The notes: a model not told the origin generated them from the sequence alone. A stretch of 24,336 nt of DNA from JBHJGU01 sp050331475 (GCA_050331475.1 JBHJGU010000036.1:1-24336); one strand, 5' to 3'; positions 1-8,619 are shown, counted from the first letter of the stretch. A program made the numbers and translations.

Positions 1-141
1 GGCGTTGAGGCGGGCGGGCCGACCCTCGCGAGCTTTATCGAGGCTGCGGGCGGGTTCGCCAACGACCCCCGCGCCACCCCGGCGCTGACCGAGCCCACAA
101 GCCTCGCCGACCTGCTCGACCCGAGCCTCTTGGGCGGCTAA
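1..141 (+). CDS. C-terminal fragment of an unidentified protein
   Basis: The first 46 codons are open in frame 1 and end in TAA, so this is the 3' end of a gene that starts before the window. The visible tail is hydrophilic and rich in Pro, Ala and Leu, with the segment ALTEPTSLADLLDPSLLGG at the extreme end. I do not recognise the family. There is no membrane segment, metal motif or catalytic signature in what remains. The following 179 bases before the next start hold no convincing gene; a short GGGC/GCCC hairpin near 165-175 lacks a U-tract, so I do not call a terminator. Confidence 0.5.
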   Translation, partial: GVEAGGPTLASFIEAAGGFANDPRATPALTEPTSLADLLDPSLLGG

Positions 142-320
142 GCGGGCTAATCGCAGAGGCCAGAAAGGGGGCGGCGCCCGCGTCGTCCCCTTGTGGGCCT
201 TCACGCGCATTTGGGGAGACGAGTCGCGCCATCCCCGTCATTTGGCCGCACGCCCCCCTTTCCGCGACCCACTTCCCCCGCTAGCTTGATCGCCGATAAA
301 CCTCCGGGGGGAGACATCTG

Positions 321-2564
321 ATGCGTCTTGTCCGCTTAACCGCCGTCTACGCCGTTCTAACGGTCGTGAGCTTCGCTGCGTTCGCCCAAGAGGGCGAAAA
401 GCTGACCCTCGATCGGGTTTATGACTCGCCCGCTTTATCCGGTCCGTCCCCGAGGGCGACCCGGTTCTCGCCTGACGGCGCGCTGTTAGGCTTCACCCGC
501 GCCAAAGAGGACGACGCGCTGCAGCTCGACCTCTGGGCCTACGATGTGGAGACCGGGGAGGAGCGGCTTCTGGTGGACGCCACCGCTCTAGGCGCCGAGG
601 ACACAGCGCTGAGCGAAGCCGAAAAAGCCCGACGCGAACGCCAGCGTCAGGTGGGTTTGAAAGGCGTTGTGAGCTATCAATGGGCTAATGATAGCCAATC
701 GGTGCTGGTGCCCTTAGGCGGGGACCTTTATCTGGCGCCGATCGATGGCGGGGAGGCGCAACGGCTCACCCGAACCGAGGCCTTCGAGATTGACCCCACT
801 TTGTCCCCCGAGGGCGGCTATGTGGCCTATATCCGCGACGGCGCGCTGATCCTGCAAGACATTGAGACGGGCGAAGAAACCCAAGCCACCCCCGACGCCG
901 AGGACGGGATTTCTTATGGCGTCGCCGAATTCGTCGCCCAAGAAGAAATGAACCGGTTTTCTGGCTATTGGCTGGCGCCGGGGGATCGGTTCGTCGCCTT
1001 CGCCAAGGTAGATGAGCGCGACGTCAAGGTCACCCCGCGCTATGACATCGGCGCCGGCCAGGTGGAAGTCATCGAGCAGCGCTACCCCTACGCGGGCGAA
1101 GCCAATGCAGTGGTCACGCTGTTCGTCTTTGATCGGGAGACGGGGTCGACCACCGAGATGACCATCGGCTCGGACCCCGAACAATACCTCGCTCGGGTGA
1201 ATTGGAGCCCGGACGGCGACCGGCTTTACGTCCAAACTCAGAACCGCGCTCAGGACCGGATTGATCTGCTGGCTTTGGACCCGGTCACTGGAGAGGGGGA
1301 GACGGTTCTCAGCGAAACCTCCCAGAGCTGGGTGAACCTCACCAATGATTTCACGCCCCTGACCGACAGTCCGGGCTTTCTGTGGACCTCCGAACGCACC
1401 GGCTTCCGGCATATCTATCTTTATGACGGCGACGGGGCGGAGCCGCGCGCCCTCACGGCCGGGGACTGGGTCGTTGACCGGATCGCCGGCGTCGACGAAG
1501 CCGCCGAGCGGGTTTACTTCGAAGGCTGGATTGAGACGCCCCTGGAGCGGCATCTTTATGGGGTGTCTTATGCGGACGCGGATGCCAGACCGACCCGCAT
1601 AACCCAGGGCGAAGGCTGGTGGTCCGCCACATTGAACGGTCCGGCTACCGCCTTTGTGGGCCAGTATTCCGACCCAGAAACCCCGCCACAAACCGCGCTA
1701 TACGGCGCGGACGGTGTGCGCCGGGCGTGGATTGAAGAAAACGCATTGAACGAGGATCACCCTTACGCGCCTTACGCCGCGCGCCGACAAACACCTGACT
1801 ATGGCACGCTCACAGCCGAAGACGGTTCAACGCTTTATTACGCCGTGACCACGCCGCCGGACTTCGACCCGGATCAAACCTACCCGGCTTTGCTCTTGGT
1901 CTATGGCGGGCCGCATGTTCAAACCGTGCGCAAGAGCTGGGGCTCCGCCTTGGAGCAAGTTTATCTCGAGCACGGCTATGTGGTGTTCCGCATCGACAAT
2001 CGCGGCTCATGGAACCGCGGGCTCGCCTTTGAAAGCGTGATCCACCGGAATATGGGTGACGCGGAGGTGCGCGATCAACTTGTCGGGCTGAATTATTTAA
2101 AGTCTTTGCCCTATGTGGACGGGGATCGGATCGGCGTTACCGGATGGTCCTATGGGGGGTATATGACGTTAAAAATCGCGCAAGCGGCGGGCGGGGACAT
2201 CGCCGCGGCCGTCTCCGGCGCGCCAGTCACCCGCTGGGGGCTTTACGACACCCATTACACAGAGCGGTATATGGGTGCGCCCCAGGACAACGTGGAGGGC
2301 TATGAGCGGTCCTCGGCGCTGGGCGACAAGGTGGAGCAAATCGAGGCCGATTTAATGCTGATCCACGGCATGGCGGATGACAATGTGTTCTTTAGCCACG
2401 CGACCGAGCTGCTCCATGATTTGCAGCAGCGCGGGGTTCCGTTTGACATGATGGTCTATCCGGGCGAACGGCATGGGGTGCGCTCTAACCTCACGGTCGC
2501 TCGCCATGTGGCGCAATCCCGGCTGAAATTCTTCAATCAACGTTTAGGCGGCGGCGGCTCATGA
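321..2564 (+). CDS. Secreted dipeptidyl-peptidase IV-like serine peptidase (S9B)
   Basis: This 747-residue protein has the DPP-IV layout. A signal peptide (residues 1-22, cleavage probably AFA|QE) suggests it works in the periplasm or outside the cell. A beta-propeller DPPIV_N region (about 40-490) carries the double-Glu motif E208-E209 (QEEMNRF), which in this family anchors the substrate's free N-terminus. A C-terminal alpha/beta-hydrolase domain (about 500-742) holds the full triad: Ser610 in GWSYGGY, Asp686 in HGMADDNV and His718 in GERHG. It should release Xaa-Pro or Xaa-Ala dipeptides from peptide N-termini. The start is supported by a strong GGGGGGAGA ribosome site. A related but catalytically degenerate S9 protein follows 80 bp downstream on the same strand. 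Exact substrate preference cannot be read from the sequence. Confidence 0.93.
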   Translation: MRLVRLTAVYAVLTVVSFAAFAQEGEKLTLDRVYDSPALSGPSPRATRFSPDGALLGFTRAKEDDALQLDLWAYDVETGEERLLVDATALGAEDTALSEAEKARRERQRQVGLKGVVSYQWANDSQSVLVPLGGDLYLAPIDGGEAQRLTRTEAFEIDPTLSPEGGYVAYIRDGALILQDIETGEETQATPDAEDGISYGVAEFVAQEEMNRFSGYWLAPGDRFVAFAKVDERDVKVTPRYDIGAGQVEVIEQRYPYAGEANAVVTLFVFDRETGSTTEMTIGSDPEQYLARVNWSPDGDRLYVQTQNRAQDRIDLLALDPVTGEGETVLSETSQSWVNLTNDFTPLTDSPGFLWTSERTGFRHIYLYDGDGAEPRALTAGDWVVDRIAGVDEAAERVYFEGWIETPLERHLYGVSYADADARPTRITQGEGWWSATLNGPATAFVGQYSDPETPPQTALYGADGVRRAWIEENALNEDHPYAPYAARRQTPDYGTLTAEDGSTLYYAVTTPPDFDPDQTYPALLLVYGGPHVQTVRKSWGSALEQVYLEHGYVVFRIDNRGSWNRGLAFESVIHRNMGDAEVRDQLVGLNYLKSLPYVDGDRIGVTGWSYGGYMTLKIAQAAGGDIAAAVSGAPVTRWGLYDTHYTERYMGAPQDNVEGYERSSALGDKVEQIEADLMLIHGMADDNVFFSHATELLHDLQQRGVPFDMMVYPGERHGVRSNLTVARHVAQSRLKFFNQRLGGGGS

Positions 2565-2644
2565 GCGGCGCGGTCTCGCGTGGCCGAACCATGACTCAGT
2601 CTTCAGTTTTCTTTCGCCCCGCGCCTCGATAGCGTCCCCGGTGC

Positions 2645-4744
2645 ATGGTGTCTTTTTCGCCTCGACCTCGTCTTCGATCCTCAGCGCTTGGTCTGTGCGC
2701 TGCATTCGGCGCACTGTTGATCGGCTGCGACACGGCTTCGGATCCGACCCCATCCCCAACCCAAACGCCACCGGCGATCGGACCGGACGGGTTGATCCCG
2801 CGCGCGCTGTTGTTTGGTGCGCCGGAGCGGTTTCAAGGCCGGATCAGCCCGGACGGCTCGCGCATTAGCTGGCTGGCCCCAATTGGGGGGGCGCTTAATC
2901 TGTGGACCGCGCCGGCAAGTGCGCCGGACAAGGCGCGCGCTTTGACCCGGATCGACGGCAGCGGCGTGCTGTCCCACCAATGGACCGCAGACAGCGCGCG
3001 CATTCTTTACGTCGCCGATCCGGCCGACGAGGGCCAAGCGCGCCCCTTTGTGATCGATGTGGCCACCGGGGCGGAACGGGCGCTTCTCGCCGATCTGCCG
3101 GACACAGCGGATAGCTATATCGCCCATGTCAGCGCGGACCGACCCGACGAGGCCTTGTTGGCCCATAATGGCCGCGACCGCGACGTGTTCGATCTCTACC
3201 GCATTGATCTGAGCACCTTGGAGATCCAGCGCGCGGCCCGCAATCCGGGGTTCTTCGAATGGGTGATCGACAATGATCTGGAGCCCCGCTTTGGGTTGAC
3301 TCGAACCGAAGATGGCGGCGCGTTGTTGCACATTGCGGAGGCGGATGATTGGTTGCCGGTGTTTCGGCTGCCGCCCGAAGACGTTTTAAATTCGCGCGCG
3401 GTCGGCTTTGACGCCACCAACACCACCTTGTTTTATCTCGACAGCGAGGGTCGGGATAAGGCCGCGCTGATTTCCGTTGATTTGCCCACGGGCGAGCAGC
3501 GCGTTTTGGCGCAAGTCGACGAGGCCGACTTGAAATCGGTGGTGCTGCACCCCGCCACGCGCCGCCCCGTGGCTGTGTCGTGGAGCCATAAGCGCAAAGC
3601 GTGGCGCGGGTTGGAGCCGGAGGTGGAGCGCGACTTCGCTGCTTTGCGCGAGCAGCTCTCCGGCGATTTGACCTTCCTCGCCGCCACCCAGGACTTCTCC
3701 ACCTGGGTGCTTTATGAAGACGATCCATTGAGCCCGGGCGCCTATTGGTTGTTCGATCGCGGCGCGCGCACGGTTTCGAAATTCTTCGACGTTCGCCCGG
3801 GCCTTGCGGACGCTGAACTCGCTGACACCGAGCCGGTGGTGATCCCCGCGCGCGACGGGTTGAAGCTGGTCAGCTATCTCACCCGCCCGCCCGAAGCCCA
3901 GCGCACCGATGGCTGGATCATCCTCTTGCACCCAGGGCCGTGGGCGCGCTTTGAGTACGGCTATTCGCCGGAGGCCCAATGGCTCGCCAATCGAGGCTAT
4001 TCGGTGCTGAGCTTGAATTATCGCGGCTCGACGGGCTTCGGCAAAGCGTTTCTCAATGCGGGCGATGGGGAATGGACCGATGCGGTGCTTGAGGACGTTA
4101 TCGACGCCCGCGCGTGGCTGATCGATCAGGGCTTGGCGGCGGAGGACGCGGTGGCGGTCAGCGGCCGCGGTTGGGGCGGATTTCTCGCGCTCTCGGCCAT
4201 GGCGCACGCGCCGGAAGCGTTCACTTGCGCAGCGGCTATGGACGGTTTTGTGGACCTTGTGGCGTTTTTGAGCGCGGATGCGCCGGCCCGTCAGTTCGAC
4301 CAGAGCCTGTTTCGCCGGCGGATCGGCGACCTCGACTCGCCGCAGGACTATGGCCGCATGGTCGGCCGCTCGCCGAGCTTTCGCGCCGAAGCGTTCCGCC
4401 GGCCGGTGTTCATCGCCCATGCTGGCGCTGGGCCACTGGCTCAGGCGGACGCTGTCGCGGCCTTCACCGAGGCGTTGAGCTCCAATGCGACACCGGTGGT
4501 GGAAGTGCTCGCTCAAGAGCTGAGCTCGCTGACCCAGGACCCGGAGGTCGCGATCGTCGCCGTCGCGGCGCTCGAGGAGTTCCTGGCAGGCTGTCTGGGT
4601 GGTCGGTATGAGCCCGCGGGGTCAGAGGCCCGCAAAACTAGCTTGGTTTTGCGTAAGGGGGAGGCGGTCGTTCCAGCGTTTGCCGCAGCCTTAGCCCCGG
4701 ACGCGCCCTCGTCATCTCTTGGCTCATGTGAGTCCCCATCCTAG
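2645..4744 (+). CDS. S9-family (prolyl oligopeptidase fold) lipoprotein, predicted pseudoenzyme
   Basis: This 699-residue protein has an N-terminal lipobox (LLIG-C28), predicting a lipid-anchored envelope protein, then a WD/propeller-like half (about 55-390) and an S9C-like hydrolase domain (about 395-655). The domain is recognisable from LNYRGSTGFGKAF, the oxyanion-region HPG and the typical end EEFLAGCLGGRYEP. However, the nucleophile elbow reads GRGWGG (507-512) instead of GxSxGG, putting Gly509 at the Ser position. The Asp loop reads HAGAGP (592-597) instead of HGxxDP, putting Gly596 at the Asp position. The His loop has Ser628 where HG is expected. All three catalytic residues therefore seem absent while the fold is kept, so I predict a binding or regulatory role. 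The ATG at 2645 has a poor ribosome site; an in-frame stop just upstream excludes a longer form. About 40 low-complexity residues extend the usual C-terminus. Confidence 0.85.
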   Translation: MVSFSPRPRLRSSALGLCAAFGALLIGCDTASDPTPSPTQTPPAIGPDGLIPRALLFGAPERFQGRISPDGSRISWLAPIGGALNLWTAPASAPDKARALTRIDGSGVLSHQWTADSARILYVADPADEGQARPFVIDVATGAERALLADLPDTADSYIAHVSADRPDEALLAHNGRDRDVFDLYRIDLSTLEIQRAARNPGFFEWVIDNDLEPRFGLTRTEDGGALLHIAEADDWLPVFRLPPEDVLNSRAVGFDATNTTLFYLDSEGRDKAALISVDLPTGEQRVLAQVDEADLKSVVLHPATRRPVAVSWSHKRKAWRGLEPEVERDFAALREQLSGDLTFLAATQDFSTWVLYEDDPLSPGAYWLFDRGARTVSKFFDVRPGLADAELADTEPVVIPARDGLKLVSYLTRPPEAQRTDGWIILLHPGPWARFEYGYSPEAQWLANRGYSVLSLNYRGSTGFGKAFLNAGDGEWTDAVLEDVIDARAWLIDQGLAAEDAVAVSGRGWGGFLALSAMAHAPEAFTCAAAMDGFVDLVAFLSADAPARQFDQSLFRRRIGDLDSPQDYGRMVGRSPSFRAEAFRRPVFIAHAGAGPLAQADAVAAFTEALSSNATPVVEVLAQELSSLTQDPEVAIVAVAALEEFLAGCLGGRYEPAGSEARKTSLVLRKGEAVVPAFAAALAPDAPSSSLGSCESPS

Positions 4745-4790
4745 CGCTGAGTTGGCTCACCGCCTTTGGTCTCTTGAAGCCGCCCGGCGT

Positions 4791-5375
4791 TCATCGCACG
4801 CTTTGTGGCGCTGGCGTCTCGGGCGGCGCCGTTCCCGGCCTCAGATAAGCGAACATGTGCGTCACATAATCGGCTTTGCCCAAATCGACGCCCTGGGCGC
4901 GTAAAATGGCGTAGGCGGTCATCAGATGGAAGTAGAACTGCGGCAGCACCCAATCGCGCGCATATTGGACATCGCTGAGGTCGAAGGTCATACCGTTGGG
5001 CAAGGCGTGGGCGATGGCTCGCGGCGCGGAGGCGTCTAGATCGCCGGGCGCCACGGTTTCCAGGAACGCCAGGGTTTCGCGGATGCGCGCCTGGGCGTCG
5101 ACCAAGGCGCCCGGGTTATCGCGGCCCTGCCGCCCCTCCTCCAGCAACGCCTGGTGGATGACGGGAAAGGCCTCGCCGCGCAGACGAGACACCGCCTCGT
5201 AAGCCTGAATGCAAGCAAACCGCACTTGGGTCGACAGCGGCAGCATGTCCGGGGCCAGCCCTTTCGCGAGCAGGTCTTCGGCGTCCGCGCGCTGAGCTTG
5301 CGCTTTCTCAAGCCAGGCTGACAGCGCACGCAGCATTTGCGTGAAGCTGGGGATGAGTAGGTCGGTCAACGCCAT
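4791..5375 (-). CDS. DUF1993 family protein
   Basis: This 194-residue soluble protein matches the DUF1993 family (DinB-like helical bundle) over its length. Signature stretches are LAPDMLPLSTQVRFACIQAY (about 40-59) and the C-terminal WVLPQFYFHLMTAYAILRAQG (about 142-162), followed by GKADY. The biochemical role of the family is unknown; the DinB-like fold often binds metals through His residues, but I see no clear metal triad. The start has a good AAAGGGAG ribosome site. It lies 30 bp downstream of the secreted hypothetical gene at 5406-6167 on the same strand, so the two may be co-transcribed. It converges with the S9 pseudoenzyme gene across a 46-bp gap. Confidence 0.85.
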   Translation of the reverse strand: MALTDLLIPSFTQMLRALSAWLEKAQAQRADAEDLLAKGLAPDMLPLSTQVRFACIQAYEAVSRLRGEAFPVIHQALLEEGRQGRDNPGALVDAQARIRETLAFLETVAPGDLDASAPRAIAHALPNGMTFDLSDVQYARDWVLPQFYFHLMTAYAILRAQGVDLGKADYVTHMFAYLRPGTAPPETPAPQSVR

Positions 5376-5405
5376 AACAGACTCCCTTTAAACGGACCGC
5401 CGGTG

Positions 5406-6167
5406 TCAGTCGGGCGCGCCGGCCCGGATCAGCGCTTGGACGATCGCCGTGGAGGACGGCCGGCCCGCGAAACCCGCCGCCGGGTCCACCGCCAAGATCA
5501 ACCGGTCGTCGCGCACATAGGCCCGCGGGCTGTCCGCGCGCACAACAACGATCCCGGTTAAGCGCGCCCGCGCCGCCGCTGCGGCGTCCCAGCGTTCGCT
5601 CTGGATTAGCCCTAGCTCAGCGATCACCGCGATGTCGGCGAAAAACGACTCGGTGTGCGGCTCGCTCGCAGGCCGGTCAAAGGTCAACGGCCGCCCCAAC
5701 GAACGACGCATAGCGTCGAGCGCTTGGGCGATCTGGGTTGAGGGCGGCGTTTGGTGCAAAACGGCGTAACTCAGCCGGGTCGCAGGGCCACGACGTTCCA
5801 ACGGCGCGGCCGCTTCGGGCCGGTCAGGAAACAAGGTTAGCCCGCCCAGCGCTGAGGCGCGTAATATATTTTGCCCGGCGTCGCTTTTGAACACCGTATC
5901 CCCGCGCGGACCGGGCACAGGCTTCAGGGCGAACACTTCTCGTGAACCGCCAATTCGCAGTAGCGGTTGGGCTCCGCTCCAGTCGAGCACAAGGCTCAGA
6001 CGCCCGTCTTCGGACACATAGGCCGCAGCTTCGCGCGCCGGATCGGCGCCATTGGGAAAAAACGCGCCTTTAAGCGTATCCGACGGCCCGGTTTGCGCCG
6101 CGACAAGGATGGCGCAAGCGCTCAGGACGGCTGCCAGGCGGCAGAGACCGGGGCTCACTCGGATCAT
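5406..6167 (-). CDS. Secreted hypothetical protein resembling DUF4908
   Basis: This is a 253-residue protein when started at the ATG at 6167; an in-frame TTG seven codons upstream is possible, but only the ATG places a clean signal peptide (IRVSPGLCRLAAVLSACAIL, cut near VAA|QT) at the N-terminus. The mature part contains AAAYVSEDGRLSLVLDWSG (48-66), ALKPVPGPRGD (80-90), LRASALGGLTLF (102-113) and, near the end, GFAGRPSSTAIV. From memory these resemble DUF4908 proteins of Caulobacterales relatives; that assignment is tentative and gives no function. No membrane helix follows the signal, so a periplasmic location is likely. It sits between phaB (75 bp upstream) and the DUF1993 gene (30 bp downstream), all on the same strand. 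Confidence 0.75.
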   Translation of the reverse strand: MIRVSPGLCRLAAVLSACAILVAAQTGPSDTLKGAFFPNGADPAREAAAYVSEDGRLSLVLDWSGAQPLLRIGGSREVFALKPVPGPRGDTVFKSDAGQNILRASALGGLTLFPDRPEAAAPLERRGPATRLSYAVLHQTPPSTQIAQALDAMRRSLGRPLTFDRPASEPHTESFFADIAVIAELGLIQSERWDAAAAARARLTGIVVVRADSPRAYVRDDRLILAVDPAAGFAGRPSSTAIVQALIRAGAPD

Positions 6168-6242
6168 TGCGCCATGACGTCCCGACAAGGCGGCGGTTTT
6201 GCGACCCGGCCCATCCGAACCGCAACTCCTGCTCTGGGAAAT

Positions 6243-6971
6243 TTAGGCCGCGAAGTACTGCCCGCCATTAGCCGAGAGCACCGCCCCGGTGATGAAGCCC
6301 GCATCCTCGGAGGCGAGAAACGCCACGCAGCGGGCGATTTCCTCAGGCTCGCCCAACCGGCCCACCGGAATTTGCGGAATGATTTTTTCGTTGAGCACCT
6401 TCTCGTCAATCGCACGCACCATTTCGGTTCCGATATAGCCGGGGCAAATCGCGTTCACCGTCACGCCCTTAAAGGCGCCTTCTTGAGCGAGCGCGCGGGT
6501 GAAGCCCAAATCGCCGGCCTTAGCGGCGGAGTAATTCGCTTGGCCCATTTGGCCCTTCTGACCATTAATTGAAGAGATATTGATGATGCGGCCGAACTTC
6601 CGCGCCCGCATGCCGGGGAAAACCGGATGGGTCATGTTGAAGACGCCAGTCAGGTTGGTGTCGATCACCTCTTTCCACTGTTGCGGCGTCATTTTGTGGA
6701 ACATGGCGTCGCGCGTGATGCCGGCATTGTTCACCAACACATCCACCGGGCCGATATCGCTTTCGACTTGAGCGACCCCGGCGGCGCACGCCTCATAATC
6801 GGCCACCGACCATCTATAGACCGGAATGCCCGTCTCGTCTTTGAAGGCCGCGGCCGCCGTCTCATTGCCGGCGAAATTCGCCGCCACCTGATAGCCTTCC
6901 GTTTTGAGGTGTTTGCTAATCGCGCCCCCAATCCCTCGGGTGCCGCCAGTTACCAATGCTACGCGCGCCAT
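6243..6971 (-). CDS. phaB: Acetoacetyl-CoA reductase PhaB
   Basis: This 242-residue short-chain dehydrogenase reduces acetoacetyl-CoA to (R)-3-hydroxybutyryl-CoA with NADPH, the second step of PHB synthesis in the cytoplasm. The nucleotide-binding motif TGGTRGIG is at 8-15, NNAG at 81-84, and the catalytic Ser134, Tyr147 and Lys151 lie in the SSINGQKGQMGQANYSAAK segment, which is characteristic of PhaB rather than FabG. Length and both termini are complete. The gene is divergent from a small membrane-protein gene at 7104; the 132-bp gap between them carries TTGC/GCAA repeats that could bind PhaR. phaA and phaR lie within 2.5 kb, so the pathway genes cluster but do not form one operon. No PHB synthase (phaC) is in the window. 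Confidence 0.93.
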   Translation of the reverse strand: MARVALVTGGTRGIGGAISKHLKTEGYQVAANFAGNETAAAAFKDETGIPVYRWSVADYEACAAGVAQVESDIGPVDVLVNNAGITRDAMFHKMTPQQWKEVIDTNLTGVFNMTHPVFPGMRARKFGRIINISSINGQKGQMGQANYSAAKAGDLGFTRALAQEGAFKGVTVNAICPGYIGTEMVRAIDEKVLNEKIIPQIPVGRLGEPEEIARCVAFLASEDAGFITGAVLSANGGQYFAA

Positions 6972-7045
6972 GATTTCGCCTCCCGCTTAATTCGCCGCCA
7001 CTCCGTTCGGCGGTCTCACCCGCATAAATGCAAACCCGCCCCCGC

Positions 7046-7060
7046 TTGCCTACAGTGCAA
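7046..7060. promoter_or_regulatory. Candidate PhaR-type dyad TTGC-N7-GCAA upstream of phaB
   Basis: An inverted repeat of TTGC and GCAA separated by 7 bp lies in the divergent gap between phaB and the small membrane-protein gene; another TGCAA half-site is at 7029-7033. PhaR proteins are known to bind TGC-rich, often palindromic sites. Assignment to PhaR is an inference from motif similarity and location. Confidence 0.3.
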
Positions 7061-7103
7061 TTCGTCCGGCGCCTCGGACCGGAGAAAACGGGGGGGAGAG
7101 ATT

Positions 7104-7292
7104 ATGAATTTGAGCCGACCGAAAACGTCGACTTTCTTGCTAGCCGCCGTCTTGGCGGCACTCGCGATCATCGCTTATTTCGGCCTCTTGGTCGTACCCG
7201 TCATCGGGCCAGTGATAGCGCGCTATGAGTTTGAACTCTTGTTGGTCGCCTTCTTGGTGTTGGCGGTCGGCAATCTCTTCAAAGGCGTTTAG
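7104..7292 (+). CDS. Small two-helix membrane protein (62 aa)
   Basis: The ATG at 7104 follows an excellent GGGGGGAGAG ribosome site and opens a 62-residue frame. The protein has a short polar start (MNLSRPKTST) and two hydrophobic segments, about 11-35 and 43-57, separated by IARYEFE, and it ends in GNLFKGV. The longer frame running in from 6627 is an artefact of overlap with phaB. I recall similar short inner-membrane proteins in other Proteobacteria but no assigned function. It is divergent from phaB and convergent with phaA. The gap of about 40 bp to phaA contains an inverted repeat (7300-7323) that could end both transcripts. A role in PHB metabolism is only suggested by position. Confidence 0.72.
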   Translation: MNLSRPKTSTFLLAAVLAALAIIAYFGLLVVPVIGPVIARYEFELLLVAFLVLAVGNLFKGV

Positions 7293-7299
7293 GCTGGTG

Positions 7300-7323
7300 G
7301 CCGGGACGCTGGTGCGCCCCGGC
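7300..7323. terminator. Inverted repeat between convergent genes
   Basis: GCCGGG (7300-7305) and CCCGGC (7318-7323) form a 6-bp stem with a 12-nt loop in the gap between the convergent small membrane-protein gene and phaA. No clear U-run follows on either strand, so termination is plausible but weakly supported. Confidence 0.3.
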
Positions 7324-7331
7324 TTAAGCGC

Positions 7332-8507
7332 TTAGCGCGCCAGGCAGAGCGCGATGCCCATGCCCCCGCCAATGCACAAGGTTGCGAGACCCTTTTTGGC
7401 GTCGCGTTTCTGCATTTCGTGGAGCAGCGTGGTCAGCACCCGCGCGCCCGATGCGCCGATCGGGTGGCCGATCGCAATGGCGCCGCCATTGACGTTCACG
7501 ATCTCCGGGTTCCAGCCCATATCCTTATTCACCGCGCAGGCTTGAGCGGCGAAGGCTTCGTTGGCCTCCACCAGGTCGAGGTCCTCCACCGACCAACCCG
7601 CCTTCTCAAGCGCCCGACGGCTCGCGGGGATCGGGCCGGAGCCCATGACCGCGGGGTCTACCCCAGCGGTGGCCCAGGAGGCGACCCGGGCGAGCGGGGT
7701 CAGCCCACGCCGCTCGGCGTCGTCCGCGCTCATCAGCACCAACGCCGCCGCGCCGTCATTAATACCCGAAGCGTTGGCCGCCGTGACCGTGCCGCCGTCG
7801 CGCACAAAAGCGGGACGTAGCTTTGCGATGCCGTCAAGCGTAACGCCGTGGCGAATATACTCATCCTGGTCGATGACGGTGTCGCCCTTGCGGTGCTTGA
7901 TGGTGACCGGCGCGATTTCATCAGCGAAACGGCCGGCCTTCTGGGCGGCTTCGGCCTTGTTCTGGCTGGCGACGGCGAATTCGTCTTGTTGGTCGCGGGT
8001 GATTTGCCATTTCTCGGCAACGTTTTCCGCCGTTTGACCCATGTGATAGCCGTGAAAGGCGTCCCACAGACCGTCTTTAATCATGGTGTCAACAAAACTG
8101 AGATCGCCCATTTTTTGGCCCGCGCGCAGTCGTGCGGCGTGGGGCGCTTGGGACATGCTTTCCTGGCCGCCGGCGACGACGATGGCGCTGTCCCCGGTCT
8201 GGATCGCCTGGCTCGCCAGGGCGACCGCGCGCAAGCCCGAGCCGCAGACTTGGTTCACGCTCCACGCCGGGCTTTCCTTGGGCACGCCTGCGGCCATAGA
8301 CGCCTGGCGGGCGGGGTTTTGTCCGCCAGCCGCGGTCAGCACTTGGCCCAGAATGACTTCGGACACCTCGCCGCCCCCAATTTTGGAATCGGCCAGAGCC
8401 GCGGCGATGGCGGTTTGCCCCAGGTAATGAGCGGGCGCGTCGGCGAAAGCCCCGTTAAAGCTGCCCACGGGCGTGCGTTTGGCGGCGGTGATGACGACAT
8501 CGGTCAT
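7332..8507 (-). CDS. phaA: Acetyl-CoA acetyltransferase PhaA (beta-ketothiolase)
   Basis: This 391-residue thiolase condenses two acetyl-CoA to acetoacetyl-CoA, the first step of PHB synthesis, and can run in reverse. The acyl-accepting Cys88 lies in NQVCGSG, His348 in IGHPIGASGAR and the acid/base Cys378 in CIGGGMG, the complete thiolase set. GGQESMSQAPH (113-123) and NEAFAAQ are further family signatures. I start it at the ATG at 8507 (MTDVVITAAKRTPVG), matching the family N-terminus; an in-frame extension to 8546 adds 13 unlikely residues. It is divergent from phaR across a 214-bp gap that contains a TTGC-N3-GCAA dyad near its centre, so repression by PhaR is likely. Biosynthetic rather than degradative function is inferred from the PHB gene neighbours. 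Confidence 0.94.
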   Translation of the reverse strand: MTDVVITAAKRTPVGSFNGAFADAPAHYLGQTAIAAALADSKIGGGEVSEVILGQVLTAAGGQNPARQASMAAGVPKESPAWSVNQVCGSGLRAVALASQAIQTGDSAIVVAGGQESMSQAPHAARLRAGQKMGDLSFVDTMIKDGLWDAFHGYHMGQTAENVAEKWQITRDQQDEFAVASQNKAEAAQKAGRFADEIAPVTIKHRKGDTVIDQDEYIRHGVTLDGIAKLRPAFVRDGGTVTAANASGINDGAAALVLMSADDAERRGLTPLARVASWATAGVDPAVMGSGPIPASRRALEKAGWSVEDLDLVEANEAFAAQACAVNKDMGWNPEIVNVNGGAIAIGHPIGASGARVLTTLLHEMQKRDAKKGLATLCIGGGMGIALCLAR

Positions 8508-8608
8508 AAGATCGGAGGTCCCCTGTGTCCGAATGGCGGACGCCATTGTGACAAAGCCACGCCCGCTCGGCTAGCGCGCCGCGCTGTGAGAACGGCGCCC
8601 GAGACTTG

Positions 8609-8619
8609 TTGCGGCGCAA
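8609..8619. promoter_or_regulatory. Candidate PhaR operator TTGC-N3-GCAA
   Basis: TTGCGGCGCAA is a perfect dyad with a 3-bp centre, almost exactly midway between the divergent phaA start (8507) and phaR start (8722). Rhodobacter PhaR is described as binding CTGC-N3-GCAG-type palindromes, the same architecture. Both control of phaA and autoregulation of phaR are plausible; binding is inferred. Confidence 0.45.

Noticed and set aside
714..1691. Long open frame antisense to the DPP-IV-like gene
   Set aside because: It is a GC-rich shadow: no family resemblance, while the opposite strand encodes a complete enzyme with signal peptide and triad.
3386..4516. 376-codon frame antisense to the S9 pseudoenzyme gene
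   Set aside because: Composition is Arg/His-rich with no domain; the sense frame shows an S9 fold and lipobox. The catalytic losses on the sense strand are not explained by the frame being wrong, since flanking motifs are intact.
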